Below the pieces are notes generated by a model. The model was not told the origin of the DNA, made no database searches, and saw only the letters and a list, made by a program, of their open reading frames with translations. Positions 1 through 8,510 of a stretch of 64,000 bases of DNA are shown piece after piece (the first letter of the stretch is position 1; each line of letters begins with the position of its first letter). The position numbers and the translations under genes were made by a program. Origin of the DNA: Thioclava sediminum (GTDB lineage: Bacteria > Pseudomonadota > Alphaproteobacteria > Rhodobacterales > Rhodobacteraceae). The stretch lies in assembly GCF_002020355.1 (NCBI RefSeq), contig NZ_MPZV01000001.1, positions 868,001-932,000 of the forward strand. Direction: 5' to 3'.

Positions 1-161
1 GTCAGAAGCGCAAGCGAGGCGATCTGCGCGCGCTCAAGTCGCGTCAAAAGATAGTCTTCGCGAAAATTCGCCAAACCCGGCAAAAGGATCAACGCCTCGG
101 CGAGCACCACGAAAACCGTGGTCAGGATCAGAAAACGTCCTGAAAGAGTGTTCACTTTCAT
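1..161 (-). CDS. Sensor histidine kinase, N-terminal fragment (cut by window edge)
   Basis: Only the first 53 codons are in the window; the gene continues beyond position 1. The reading frame opens at ATG 161 with a short basic head and one hydrophobic segment (about residues 9-29), followed by NFREDYLLTRLERAQIASLA. This layout, a first membrane helix leading into an FRxDYL..RLERAQ.AS segment, resembles the start of membrane sensor histidine kinases of alphaproteobacteria, which continue with a periplasmic sensor, HAMP and kinase domains. None of those domains is visible here, so the call rests on the N-terminus alone. It is transcribed away from rpmH. Confidence 0.6.
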   Translation of the reverse strand, partial: MKVNTLSGRFLILTTVFVVLAEALILLPGLANFREDYLLTRLERAQIASLALL

Positions 162-465
162 CGCCTATCAAACGCAAGGCCGCCCAACAGGGTCGGCCCG
201 TCCCCTTCAATGTCACTCTTGATGCACCGCCGGTCAGGATGCAAGGATACCGTCCCCTGCGTCAGCCGCGCTTTGCGCACAAGATAGGCGGCTCGCGCAG
301 AAGGCAAAACCCCGTGAGCGGTCACGATCCGTGCGAAGCGACCGGAAAAGCCGGAAAAACCCGCTTTGGCGAATTGACTTGGAGGGGAGAGGTCACTAAA
401 GAGCGGCTTCGAAATGCTATCTGGCCCTCGAATCCTGTTTCTGGGCCCGAACCGGAGTGAAAACG
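162..465. other. Intergenic region between divergent sensor kinase and rpmH
   Basis: About 300 bases with no convincing gene. The 73-codon open frame at 239-460 has no recognisable product. The region must hold the promoters of both divergent genes. One sigma70-like candidate for rpmH is listed separately. I see no tRNA, riboswitch or long repeat. Confidence 0.6.
374..402 (+). promoter_or_regulatory. Candidate promoter for rpmH-rnpA
   Basis: TTGACT (374-379), a 17-base spacer and TAAAGA (397-402) lie 64 bases before the rpmH start. The -35 is close to consensus and the -10 is weak. It is placed as expected for an rpmH promoter, but this is pattern matching only. Confidence 0.35.
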
Positions 466-600
466 ATGAAACGCACGTTCCAGCCGTCGAACCTCGTTCG
501 CGCCCGTCGCCACGGCTTCCGCAGCCGCATGGCCACGAAGGGTGGACGCCGGGTTCTCAACGCCCGTCGCGCGAAGGGCCGTAAGCGTCTGTCGGCTTAA
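466..600 (+). CDS. rpmH: 50S ribosomal protein L34
   Basis: This 44-residue, strongly basic protein starts [19 protein letters not shown] and ends GRKRLSA, the full length of L34. It belongs to the large ribosomal subunit. The ATG at 466 gives the universal MKRTxQPS start. It is followed after 130 bases by rnpA and yidD, the conserved bacterial rpmH-rnpA-yidD-yidC order. Here ttcA and a signalling-type gene have been placed between yidD and yidC. Confidence 0.97.
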   Translation: MKRTFQPSNLVRARRHGFRSRMATKGGRRVLNARRAKGRKRLSA

Positions 601-730
601 GGCCGTTACAGCCGCGACTGGCTTTTGACGCCGCCGGATGCTTTTCGCAGGTCGGGCCCTCGGGTCGGATCGGTGAAAAGACCGGCGGCTTCGCTATTTT
701 GCGCGTCGTTTATTCGCCGGAGGTCGCCTG

Positions 731-1159
731 ATGGCCGCCATACGCTCAGATGATCCGACTCGTCCGACCGCGGTTTTGCGGCAGCGGGCGGATTTCCTGA
801 AAGCGGCCTCGGCGCAGCGTAAGGGAATGCCCGGCTTTCTGCTGCAGGCGCGCAAGCGCCGCGAGGGCGAGCCCGTCGCCCCCGATCTGATCCGCGTGGG
901 CTTCACCTGCTCGAAGAAGCTCGGCAACGCGGTGGCGCGCAATCGCGCCAAACGCCGCCTGCGCGAGATCGCACGGCAGGTTCTGCCCAAGGCGGGTCGG
1001 CCGGGCTGGGACTATGTTCTGGTCGGGCGCCCCGAAGCGACCGCCACCCGCGACTTCGCCGCCATGCTGGCCGAATTCGAGACTGTGCTCACGATCATTC
1101 ACGATTTGCCGATCTCCCCGCCGCGGCCGCGCAAACCCAAGGGGAGCAAACGCAAATGA
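731..1159 (+). CDS. rnpA: Ribonuclease P protein component
   Basis: This 142-residue basic protein binds the RNase P RNA and helps it cleave the 5' leader from pre-tRNA. The family signature GNAVARNRAKRRLRE (about residues 66-80) is intact, preceded by VGFTCSKKLGNA. The C-terminus is a Pro/Lys/Arg-rich tail (residues 126-142). The stop overlaps the yidD start by four bases (1156-1159, ATGA), so the two are probably translationally coupled. The AGG-rich stretch just before the ATG fits a ribosome binding site. Confidence 0.95.
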   Translation: MAAIRSDDPTRPTAVLRQRADFLKAASAQRKGMPGFLLQARKRREGEPVAPDLIRVGFTCSKKLGNAVARNRAKRRLREIARQVLPKAGRPGWDYVLVGRPEATATRDFAAMLAEFETVLTIIHDLPISPPRPRKPKGSKRK

Positions 1160-1446
1160 GCCCCCTCGCCCGAATCCTCGCCCTGCCGGTTCACGCCTAT
1201 CGCTTACTGCTGAGCCCCTGGATGGGGCATGGATGCCGCTACCAGCCGACCTGTTCGTCCTATGCGCTCGAAGCGCTCGAACGGCATGGTGCGGTGAAGG
1301 GTGGATGGTTGGCCGGGAAGCGGCTCCTGAGCTGCCACCCCTGGGGCGGGCATGGCTATGACCCGGTGCCCGGCGCCGATCCCGAATTTGACGCCGCCCA
1401 TCGTTGCGCCCATGCGCATGACGCGAAGGACACTCCAGATGCTTGA
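1156..1446 (+). CDS. yidD: Membrane protein insertion efficiency factor YidD
   Basis: This 96-residue protein carries the YidD signature: an amphipathic N-terminus, then [19 protein letters not shown] (residues 27-45), then [17 protein letters not shown]. The three conserved cysteines are present. Known members lie at the inner face of the membrane and help YidC insert proteins. It overlaps rnpA by four bases and ttcA by eight. The C-terminal tail ([15 protein letters not shown]) is lineage specific. Confidence 0.93.
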   Translation: MSPLARILALPVHAYRLLLSPWMGHGCRYQPTCSSYALEALERHGAVKGGWLAGKRLLSCHPWGGHGYDPVPGADPEFDAAHRCAHAHDAKDTPDA

Positions 1447-2320
1447 TGACGAAGACAGCCCGATCCATCCGCTTTTCGCAGGCGCGCCCTCGACGACCGA
1501 GTTCAAGAAGCTGCGCAAGCGCATCGTGCGCGAGACACGCGAGGCGATCGAGAAATACGGGATGATCGAACGCGGGCAGCGGTGGCTGGTCTGCCTCTCG
1601 GGCGGCAAGGACAGCTATACGCTTCTGGCCGTGCTGCACGACCTGCAGTGGCGCGGGCTGCTGCCGGTGGAGCTGCTGGCCTGCAATCTCGATCAGGGCC
1701 AGCCGGGGTTCCCTGCAACCGTGCTGCCGGAATTCCTCGAGAAGATGGGCGTGCCGCATCGGATCGAATATCAGGACACCTATTCGATCGTAATGGACAA
1801 GGTCCCGCAGGGCCGCACCTATTGCGCGCTGTGCTCGCGGCTGCGGCGCGGCAACCTCTATCGGATCGCGCGCGAGGAAGGGTGCTCGGCGGTCGTGCTG
1901 GGCCATCACCGCGATGACATCTTGGAAACCTTCTTCATGAACCTGTTCCACGGCTCGCGCCTTGCGACGATGCCGCCGAAGCTGTTGAACGAGGAAGGCG
2001 ATCTCTTCGTCTATCGCCCGCTGGCCTTCGTCTCCGAGGCTGATTGCGAGAAATTCGCCCGCGCGATGGACTATCCGATCATCCCCTGCGACCTCTGCGG
2101 CTCTCAGGACGGGCTGCAGCGCCAGCAGGTGAAGATGATGCTCGACGGCTGGGAGAAGAACGCCCCCGGCCGCCGGAACAAGATGTTCAAGGCGCTGATG
2201 AACGCACGCCCCTCGCATCTGTGCGACCCCTCGATCTTCGATTTCGCGGGGCTCGAGCGCCGCGCGGAGGGTGAAGCGGATTTTAACGAAAACGTCCCGG
2301 ATTTGCGCGAGCGCGATTAA
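1439..2320 (+). CDS. ttcA: tRNA 2-thiocytidine(32) synthetase TtcA
   Basis: This 293-residue PP-loop ATPase thiolates C32 of certain tRNAs and needs a 4Fe-4S cluster. The SGGKDS PP-loop lies at residues 54-59. A CALC pair, [12 protein letters not shown] and a later CDLC motif supply the cysteines of the family. I chose ATG 1439 ([13 protein letters not shown]) over the longer frame open from 1352, because upstream residues overlap yidD and match nothing typical. The start overlaps the yidD stop by eight bases, which implies co-transcription with rnpA-yidD. Confidence 0.92.
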   Translation: MLDDEDSPIHPLFAGAPSTTEFKKLRKRIVRETREAIEKYGMIERGQRWLVCLSGGKDSYTLLAVLHDLQWRGLLPVELLACNLDQGQPGFPATVLPEFLEKMGVPHRIEYQDTYSIVMDKVPQGRTYCALCSRLRRGNLYRIAREEGCSAVVLGHHRDDILETFFMNLFHGSRLATMPPKLLNEEGDLFVYRPLAFVSEADCEKFARAMDYPIIPCDLCGSQDGLQRQQVKMMLDGWEKNAPGRRNKMFKALMNARPSHLCDPSIFDFAGLERRAEGEADFNENVPDLRERD

Positions 2321-2401
2321 CCGGCTGATCACAAATGACGTCTAGCCTTACTGGCGAAGGGGGGCCTTGAGGGGCCCGCATGTGCCACGGGGGTAGGTAT
2401 C

Positions 2402-4021
2402 ATGGGTAATGACGGGGGCAAGCGCGCCGCCCGCAAATCAGAGCTGCGCGCCAGGTATAACGGCAAGCCGGGTCCGGTTCTGCTCCGACGCGAGATGATC
2501 GCCTTTTTGCCGGCCTGCGGGCTCGCCCTGCTTTGGGTCGGGCCGGAGGCGATGGTGCTGATCGGTCTGACCGCGATTCTGGTGGGCTGGATGACACGCC
2601 CCCTGCCCGTTCCGCCCGAGATCGACGAGGAAGGATGCGACCCCGCGACCGGCCTGCTGCCGCCGCATGCCGCGATTTCCGAGATGGCCGCCTCCTTGCA
2701 GGACGCACAGCAGCGCAACCGCCCGACCGGATGCCTGATCCTCGGGCTCGACACACCCGATCAGGTTCTGCGGCGACTGCACCCGAAGGAATTCGACCTT
2801 CTGCTGCGCCGGATTGGCGAACGGCTACAGGCGCAGTTGCGCAGCGGCGATGTGGTCACGCGCTGGGACGGCGCGCGGTTCGCGGTGCTGCTGCGCCCGA
2901 CGCCGCGGCTTGGCCTCGAAGGGATGATCCAGCTTTGCGGCCGCCTTCAGGAAGCGGTGAGCGAGCCTTACGTGATCGCCGAGCAGGCGCAGGAGATCAC
3001 CATGCATATCGGGTTTCACCTCGTGGGTCGAAGTGCTGCGACCCCGGCCTATCGCGACGACGCGGCCACGCAGGCCAAGGCTGACGCGCGCGCCAACACA
3101 GAGGCGGAGGCGGCGCTCTCGCGCGCCGAGACTGCGGCCAACCGCGCGATGCAGTCCGGCCCGGGGGCGATCCGTTCCTCCCGCTCGGACAAGATCGCCA
3201 CGAAAGAGCCGGGCCCGCATCCGCTGTCCGCCAGTGTCGGAGAGGCGCTCGAAGCGGGCCATATCAAGGCGTTTTTCCTGCCGCAGATTTCCACCGACAC
3301 AGGCTATATCAGCGGATTCCAGGCGATTCCGCGCTGGCTTCATGCGCAACGCGGCATTATGACCGAACGCGAGATACTTCCCGCGATCGAGGCTGCAGGG
3401 CTTGGCGCGCGCTTCTCCGAGGTCATGCTCTACGCGACCTTCGGCGCGCTGCGCGACATCGCCCGCGACGGCAGCGACTTCGGCCCGGCCTCGCTTCCCT
3501 TCCTGCCCGGGCAGATGAGCGACCCGAAGCTGGCCGAGCGGCTAGCCTGGGAATTCGATCGCTTCGAGGTCGCCCCGACCCGGCTGCGGCTGATCGTCCC
3601 GCAGGCGATGGTGGCGCGGCTCGACGATCCGGTCTGCAGCCATACGCTGCACGCGATCAAGCGCCTCGGCTGCCTGATCGAACTGGCGGGTTTCGGCTCC
3701 GGACCCGTCTCGGCGGAGACGATCCGCCAGATCGGGCCGCAGCGGCTGCGCATCCATCGCTCGCTCACGGCGGAGATCGACCACAACACCGAACACCAGC
3801 GCCTGACCGCCGCGATCGTGTCGATGGCCGAAGGTCTTGGACTGGAGACACTCGCCGAAGGGGTGCCGGGGATCGCCGAACACGCGATGCTGTGCCAGTT
3901 GGGCTGCTCGGCGGTGCAGGGCCCGGCGATTGCCGCGCCGATGCCGATCAGCGAATTCCTCGAATGGGCGGAACGCCATCGCACCAAGCTCGACGCGACG
4001 CCGCAAATCGGCAGGCGTTGA
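2402..4021 (+). CDS. Membrane-anchored degenerate GGDEF-EAL protein
   Basis: This 539-residue protein has two hydrophobic segments (about residues 30-65), a GGDEF-like domain (about 80-205), an Ala-rich linker (about 210-250) and an EAL-like domain (about 275-525). The cyclic-di-GMP catalytic sites are not kept. Where GGDEF is expected the sequence reads WDGARF (near residue 155). EAL is replaced by GFQAIPRW (near 305), the DDFGTG segment reads LAGFGSGP, and KIDRSF reads RIHRSL. I infer a non-enzymatic sensor or scaffold, possibly still binding a nucleotide. It stands alone between ttcA and yidC. The ATG at 2402 follows a purine-rich stretch. Confidence 0.8.
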   Translation: MGNDGGKRAARKSELRARYNGKPGPVLLRREMIAFLPACGLALLWVGPEAMVLIGLTAILVGWMTRPLPVPPEIDEEGCDPATGLLPPHAAISEMAASLQDAQQRNRPTGCLILGLDTPDQVLRRLHPKEFDLLLRRIGERLQAQLRSGDVVTRWDGARFAVLLRPTPRLGLEGMIQLCGRLQEAVSEPYVIAEQAQEITMHIGFHLVGRSAATPAYRDDAATQAKADARANTEAEAALSRAETAANRAMQSGPGAIRSSRSDKIATKEPGPHPLSASVGEALEAGHIKAFFLPQISTDTGYISGFQAIPRWLHAQRGIMTEREILPAIEAAGLGARFSEVMLYATFGALRDIARDGSDFGPASLPFLPGQMSDPKLAERLAWEFDRFEVAPTRLRLIVPQAMVARLDDPVCSHTLHAIKRLGCLIELAGFGSGPVSAETIRQIGPQRLRIHRSLTAEIDHNTEHQRLTAAIVSMAEGLGLETLAEGVPGIAEHAMLCQLGCSAVQGPAIAAPMPISEFLEWAERHRTKLDATPQIGRR

Positions 4022-4144
4022 ACCACCCCAAAGCCCGGGCCGCAAACCGAGTCGCAGACCGGGCTTTGCCACTGCGGACCCCGGATCCGGGCCGAAAGCG
4101 TGATGGCAAACCATGCCCGATCCACTGTTTCAAGGGAAAATGGC

Positions 4145-4173
4145 TTGACCTTTGGCTGCCCCTTCTGTTGAAC
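4145..4173 (+). promoter_or_regulatory. Candidate yidC promoter
   Basis: TTGACC (4145-4150), a 17-base spacer and TTGAAC (4168-4173) lie 39 bases before the yidC ATG, in the 191-base gap after the GGDEF-EAL gene. The -35 is good and the -10 poor. Confidence 0.38.
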
Positions 4174-4212
4174 CCATGCAAGTTTTCGACAGGCTTGTGG
4201 AATTAGGGCTTC

Positions 4213-6060
4213 ATGGACAACCAAAACAAGAATCTCATTCTCGCGGTGGTGCTTTCCGCGCTCGTGCTGGGCGTCTGGACCTACTTCTTCCCGCCCACGG
4301 AAGACACGACAACGGCACCGAGCCAACCGGTCGCAGAGCAGAGCGCTTCGCCCGAAGCCACTGATATCGCACCGAAGACCGCCGCCGACTCCACAGGCGC
4401 GCCGGTCGATACGGCGACGATGTCCCAAGCCGCGAGCGCCCAATCCCAGAGCGCCGCGCGCATCGAGATCGACACCCCCGCGGTCGAGGGCTCGATCTCG
4501 ACTCTCGGCGGGCGTTTCGACGACCTGTCGCTCAAGAAATACAAGGAAACGCTGGCTGAGGATTCGCCCGACGTGCGGCTTCTGTCGCCGATCGGCGGCG
4601 ATACCAGCAATTCGACCCTGCCCTATTACGTCGTCTATGGCTGGCTGCCCGCAGGCGGTCTGCCCGGCGATCAGGTGCCCGGTCCGAACACGGTCTGGAC
4701 GCAGGTCGGCAACGGCAAGCTCACGCCCGACACCCCGGTTACGCTGCAATGGGACAATGGCCACGGCCTGACCTTCCAGCGCGAGATCTCGGTCGACGAC
4801 AAGTATCTCTTCACGATCAAGCAGTCGGTGCAGAACGGCACCGACGCTGCGGTGAAGCTTGCCCCCTACGGCATCATCGCGCGTCACGGCATCCCGCAGG
4901 AGCGCCGCGTCTACGTGCTCCACGAAGGCCTCGTGGCGATGGATGACGGCAATCTCGAAGAGATCAAATACAAGAACGTCACCAAGCTCGACAACAAGGG
5001 CGCCGAGGGTCAGGCCGAGATCAAGCAGGTGCAGGACGCCGGCTGGACTGGCTTCACCGACAAATACTGGCAGACCGTTCTGGCGCCGATCTCGGGCCCC
5101 TTCACCTCGGTCGTGAAATATTCGGGCGAGAAGTCCGACATCTACCAGACCGAGACCCGCCTGCCGGTGATCGACGTCGCGCCGGGCGCCAAGGGCGACG
5201 CGCAAACCCACCTCTTCGCCGGTGCGAAGGAATGGGAAACCCTGCGCGACTATCAGGACAATGTCCCGATCCCGAAATTCGTCGACTCGCTCGACTGGGG
5301 CTGGTTCTACTTCCTCACCAAGCCGATGTTCCGCCTGCTGCACTTCCTGCATGGCGCGATCGGCAACATGGGCTGGGCGATCATCGCACTGACCTTCATC
5401 ATCAAGCTGATCGTCTTCCCGCTGGCACGGAAGTCCTACATCTCGATGGCGCGCATGAAAGAGCTGCAGCCCGAGATGGAGAAGATGAAGGAAGCTGCCG
5501 GCGACGACCGCCAGAAGATGCAGCAGGGCATGATGGAGCTGTACAAGAAGCACAAGGTGAACCCCGCCGCGGGCTGTCTGCCGCTTCTGATCCAGATCCC
5601 GATCTTCTTCTCGCTCTATAAGGTGATCTACGTCACGATCGAACTGTATCACGCGCCGTGGATCGGCTGGATCCATGACCTTTCGGCTCCCGATCCGACC
5701 TCGATCCTGAACCTGTTCGGCCTGCTGCCCTTCGCAGCGCCCGATCCGGGCTCGCCGCTCTTCATCCTGTCGCTCGGTATCCTGCCGATCCTGCTGGGTG
5801 TGTCGATGTGGTTCCAGCAGCGTCTGAACCCGGCGCCGACGGATAAGACTCAGGCGATGATCTTCGCGTGGATGCCGTGGGTCTTCATGTTCATGCTGGG
5901 CAGCTTCGCCTCGGGCCTCGTGCTGTACTGGATCACGAACAACACGATCACGTTCCTGCAGCAGTACACGATCATGTCGATGCACGGGAAACGCCCGGAT
6001 CTGTTCGGCAATATTAAAGAGAGCTTCCAGCGGAAGAAACCCGCCGAAGAGAAGAAATGA
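4213..6060 (+). CDS. yidC: Membrane protein insertase YidC
   Basis: This 615-residue insertase folds and inserts inner-membrane proteins, alone or with SecYEG. An N-terminal membrane helix (residues 7-22) is followed by a low-complexity linker, a large periplasmic domain (about 80-355) and the conserved five-helix insertase core (about 365-590). The core contains IIKLIVFPLARKSYISMARM, the NPAAGCLPLLIQIPIFFSLY segment and a basic tail ending KKPAEEKK. The length is normal for the Gram-negative type. The stop overlaps the next ATG by four bases, so the MOSC gene and yihA probably share its transcript. Confidence 0.97.
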   Translation: MDNQNKNLILAVVLSALVLGVWTYFFPPTEDTTTAPSQPVAEQSASPEATDIAPKTAADSTGAPVDTATMSQAASAQSQSAARIEIDTPAVEGSISTLGGRFDDLSLKKYKETLAEDSPDVRLLSPIGGDTSNSTLPYYVVYGWLPAGGLPGDQVPGPNTVWTQVGNGKLTPDTPVTLQWDNGHGLTFQREISVDDKYLFTIKQSVQNGTDAAVKLAPYGIIARHGIPQERRVYVLHEGLVAMDDGNLEEIKYKNVTKLDNKGAEGQAEIKQVQDAGWTGFTDKYWQTVLAPISGPFTSVVKYSGEKSDIYQTETRLPVIDVAPGAKGDAQTHLFAGAKEWETLRDYQDNVPIPKFVDSLDWGWFYFLTKPMFRLLHFLHGAIGNMGWAIIALTFIIKLIVFPLARKSYISMARMKELQPEMEKMKEAAGDDRQKMQQGMMELYKKHKVNPAAGCLPLLIQIPIFFSLYKVIYVTIELYHAPWIGWIHDLSAPDPTSILNLFGLLPFAAPDPGSPLFILSLGILPILLGVSMWFQQRLNPAPTDKTQAMIFAWMPWVFMFMLGSFASGLVLYWITNNTITFLQQYTIMSMHGKRPDLFGNIKESFQRKKPAEEKK

Positions 6061-6824
6061 GCGCAACGCTCTCTCGCATCTACCGACATCCGATCAAGTC
6101 GATCGGGGTAGAGGAACTGAAGGACGCGTCCCTTGAAGAGGGGCGCGTCTTGCCTTGCGACCGGGAGTGGGCGGTGCTGCACGAGCGCTCCAAGGTGGGC
6201 GTCGGCGCGGAGGGACGTGCCGATAGCTGGGGCCAGAAGATCAACTTCGTGATCGGGCGCTCCGCGCCGGGGCTGATGGGGGTCACCTCTCGGATGCTCG
6301 ATAACGGGCACATCCTGCTGGAGCATCCCGAGCAGTGGCATCTCGAGATCGACCCCGAGCGCGAAGCCGACCAGCGCAAGCTATTCGAATGGCTGCGCAC
6401 CTTCTGGCCGGACAGTGCACCGCGCCCGACTGCGCTGGTGCGCGGCCCCGACCGGGCCTTCACGGACGATCCCCTGCCCTATGTCTCGTTGATCGGGCAG
6501 GCCTCGCTCGACGATCTCTCGGCACGAGTGGGCAAGCAGATCGACCGCCGCCGCTTCCGCGCCAATCTCTGGGTCGAGGGCTGGGAGCCTTTCGCGGAGA
6601 TGGACCTGATCGGCAAGACGGTGCGCGTTGGCGAGGCGGAACTGCAACTGCGCGCCTGTATCGGGCGTTGCCGTGCGACGGACGCCAATATCGAGACGGG
6701 CGAACGCGATATCGACATGCTGGAAGAGCTGGAACGCCACTACGGGCATACCGACCTTGGCGTGTTCTGCCTCGTCACCAAACCGGGCCGCATCGCGCGC
6801 GGCGACAAGATCGAGGTACTCTGA
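6057..6824 (+). CDS. MOSC domain protein (molybdenum cofactor sulfurase-like)
   Basis: This 255-residue protein has an N-terminal beta-barrel-like part starting with IYRHPIKSIGVEEL and a C-terminal MOSC domain containing RANLWVEGW and RCRATDANIETGERD, which holds the conserved cysteine of the family. MOSC proteins move sulfur or bind molybdenum cofactor; the substrate here is unknown. It overlaps yidC and yihA by a few bases on either side. The tight linkage is probably co-expression rather than a shared pathway. Confidence 0.88.
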   Translation: MSATLSRIYRHPIKSIGVEELKDASLEEGRVLPCDREWAVLHERSKVGVGAEGRADSWGQKINFVIGRSAPGLMGVTSRMLDNGHILLEHPEQWHLEIDPEREADQRKLFEWLRTFWPDSAPRPTALVRGPDRAFTDDPLPYVSLIGQASLDDLSARVGKQIDRRRFRANLWVEGWEPFAEMDLIGKTVRVGEAELQLRACIGRCRATDANIETGERDIDMLEELERHYGHTDLGVFCLVTKPGRIARGDKIEVL

Positions 6825-7474
6825 TGGAGTTGAATTTCCCGCTAGCCGAGGCCCCCGACGATTTTTCGCGTGAGCGCGGTCGCAAGCTCTTCGCCGCTCC
6901 CGTCGAGTTCCTCAAGGGCGTCGTCGCGATGAAAGGGCTGCCGCCTGCCGACCGGATCGAGGTCTGCTTCGCGGGCCGCTCCAATGTTGGCAAGTCGAGC
7001 CTGATCAACGCGCTGACGAACCGCCGCAATCTTGCGCGGGCGTCGAACACGCCGGGCCGGACGCAGGAGATCAATTATTTCACCACGCAGGACGGTCCCT
7101 ATCTGGTCGACCTTCCCGGCTACGGGTTCGCGCAGGCCCCCGTCGCGGTCGTCGCGAAATGGCAGGCGCTGCTGAAGGATTATCTGTCGGGCCGCGCCAC
7201 GCTGCGCCGCGCCTTCGTGCTGATCGACACGCGTCACGGCGTGAAAGCGGTGGACGAGGAAATCCTGACGCTGCTCGACCGCGCTGCCGTCCCCTTCCAG
7301 GTCGTGATGACGAAGGCGGACAAGGTCAGCGCAAAGGATTGCGAGAAGGTGCTGGATCAGGTGCGCAAGGCGCTGACGAAGCACCCGGCCGCCTTCCCCG
7401 AGATCGTGCTGACCTCGTCCGAGAAGGGCGAAGGGATCGAGACGCTGCGCGCGATCATCGCCGGGCTGGAGTAA
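6824..7474 (+). CDS. yihA: Ribosome biogenesis GTP-binding protein YihA/YsxC
   Basis: This 216-residue EngB-type GTPase is needed for large-subunit assembly. The GTPase motifs are intact: G1 GRSNVGKS (about residues 49-56), switch segment NTPGRTQEINYF, G3 DLPGYG, G4 TKADK and G5 SSEKGEG. The ATG at 6824 overlaps the MOSC stop by one base. The much longer frame open from 6335 only reads through the MOSC gene out of frame. It converges with argF, leaving a 21-base gap. Confidence 0.95.
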   Translation: MELNFPLAEAPDDFSRERGRKLFAAPVEFLKGVVAMKGLPPADRIEVCFAGRSNVGKSSLINALTNRRNLARASNTPGRTQEINYFTTQDGPYLVDLPGYGFAQAPVAVVAKWQALLKDYLSGRATLRRAFVLIDTRHGVKAVDEEILTLLDRAAVPFQVVMTKADKVSAKDCEKVLDQVRKALTKHPAAFPEIVLTSSEKGEGIETLRAIIAGLE

Positions 7475-7495
7475 CCCCCTGCCCGGCTGCTGTCG

Positions 7496-8422
7496 TTATT
7501 TACCGAGGCAGTAGCGCATCACCGCCTTTTGCGCGTGCAGACGGTTCTCGGCCTCGTCGAAGATCACCGAGGCCGGGCCGTCCATGACGCCGCTCGTCGC
7601 TTCGTCATTCCGGTGCGCGGGCAGGCAATGCATGAAAAGCGCGTCGGGCTTGGCGTGGCTCATCAGCTCCTCGTTGACCTGATAGGGCCGCAGCTGGTTG
7701 TGGCGACGCTCTTTCGCGGATTCCGGGTCGTGCATCGACACCCAGGTATCGGTGACAATCAGATCGGCGCCCTCGACGGCCTTGACCGGATCCCGCTCGA
7801 TGGTGATCGGGTGGCCGGCCTTCTCGGCCACGTCGAGCCAGGCGCGCTCGGGATCGAGCGTTTCCGGACCCGTGAAGGTCAGATCGAAGCCGAACTGCGC
7901 CGCCGCATGGGCGAAGCTCGCGAAGACGTTGTTGCCGTCGCCCGACCAGACCACCTTCTTGCCCGCGATCGGCCCGCGCTGCTCTTCATAGGTCATCACA
8001 TCGGCCATGATCTGGCACGGGTGGGTGCGGTCGGTGAGACCGTTGATCACCGGCACCGAGGCATATTCGGCCATCTCTAGCAGGGTTTCCTCTTCGAAGG
8101 TCCGGATCATGATCAGATCGACATAGCGCGACAGAACGCGGGCGGTGTCAGCGATGGTCTCGCCATGGCCCAGCTGCATATCCGCGCCCGAGAGCACCAT
8201 CGACTGACCGCCCATCTGGCGCACGCCGACATCGAAGCTGACGCGGGTCCGGGTCGAGGGCTTCTCGAAGATCAGCGCAACCATGTGACCGGCGAGCGGC
8301 TGCTCGTCATCGGGCGCGCCTTTCGGGCGACCGTTGCGGGCCTGCTTCATCGCGATGCCTTGGTCGATCATGGACCGCAGCGCTGCGGGGTCGGTTTTGT
8401 GGATATCGAGGAAATGGTTCAT
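7496..8422 (-). CDS. argF: Ornithine carbamoyltransferase
   Basis: This 308-residue enzyme joins ornithine and carbamoyl phosphate to give citrulline in arginine synthesis. The carbamoyl-phosphate loop [13 protein letters not shown] (about residues 53-65), the HPCQ motif in [13 protein letters not shown] and the ornithine-binding MHCLPAHR are all present. The size is normal for the catabolic/anabolic OTC family. It lies 88 bases downstream of argD on the same strand, a common rhodobacteral arrangement. The gap holds a palindromic element that is listed separately. Confidence 0.97.
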   Translation of the reverse strand: MNHFLDIHKTDPAALRSMIDQGIAMKQARNGRPKGAPDDEQPLAGHMVALIFEKPSTRTRVSFDVGVRQMGGQSMVLSGADMQLGHGETIADTARVLSRYVDLIMIRTFEEETLLEMAEYASVPVINGLTDRTHPCQIMADVMTYEEQRGPIAGKKVVWSGDGNNVFASFAHAAAQFGFDLTFTGPETLDPERAWLDVAEKAGHPITIERDPVKAVEGADLIVTDTWVSMHDPESAKERRHNQLRPYQVNEELMSHAKPDALFMHCLPAHRNDEATSGVMDGPASVIFDEAENRLHAQKAVMRYCLGK

Positions 8423-8464
8423 CGGTTTGTCTTTCGTGGAGGGGCCTGAGGGGCTGTCCGCCCC

Positions 8465-8510
8465 GCTGCGCTCCCGCGCAGCCCCCGAGGATATTTACGC
8501 CAAGAGGAAG
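8465..8510. repeat. Hairpin plus GAGGATATTT tail in the argD-argF gap
   Basis: A perfect seven-base stem GCTGCGC/GCGCAGC (8465-8471 and 8476-8482, loop TCCC) is followed by CCCCGAGGATATTTACGC and CAAGAGGAAG running to the end of argD. From memory of family genomes, a CCCCGAGGATATTT..CAAGA.GAAG tail of this kind is a frequent extragenic element in Rhodobacteraceae. That is recollection, not shown by this window. It could serve as an RNA processing or attenuation point between argD and argF. Confidence 0.45.

Noticed and set aside
239-460. A 73-codon plus-strand frame upstream of rpmH
   Set aside because: No ribosome site, no recognisable sequence, and it covers the likely rpmH promoter.
3430-6066. 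An 878-codon minus-strand open frame across the end of the GGDEF-EAL gene and yidC
   Set aside because: It is antisense to yidC and rich in Arg, His and Glu, the usual shadow of a high-GC gene. The plus-strand products are intact and recognisable.
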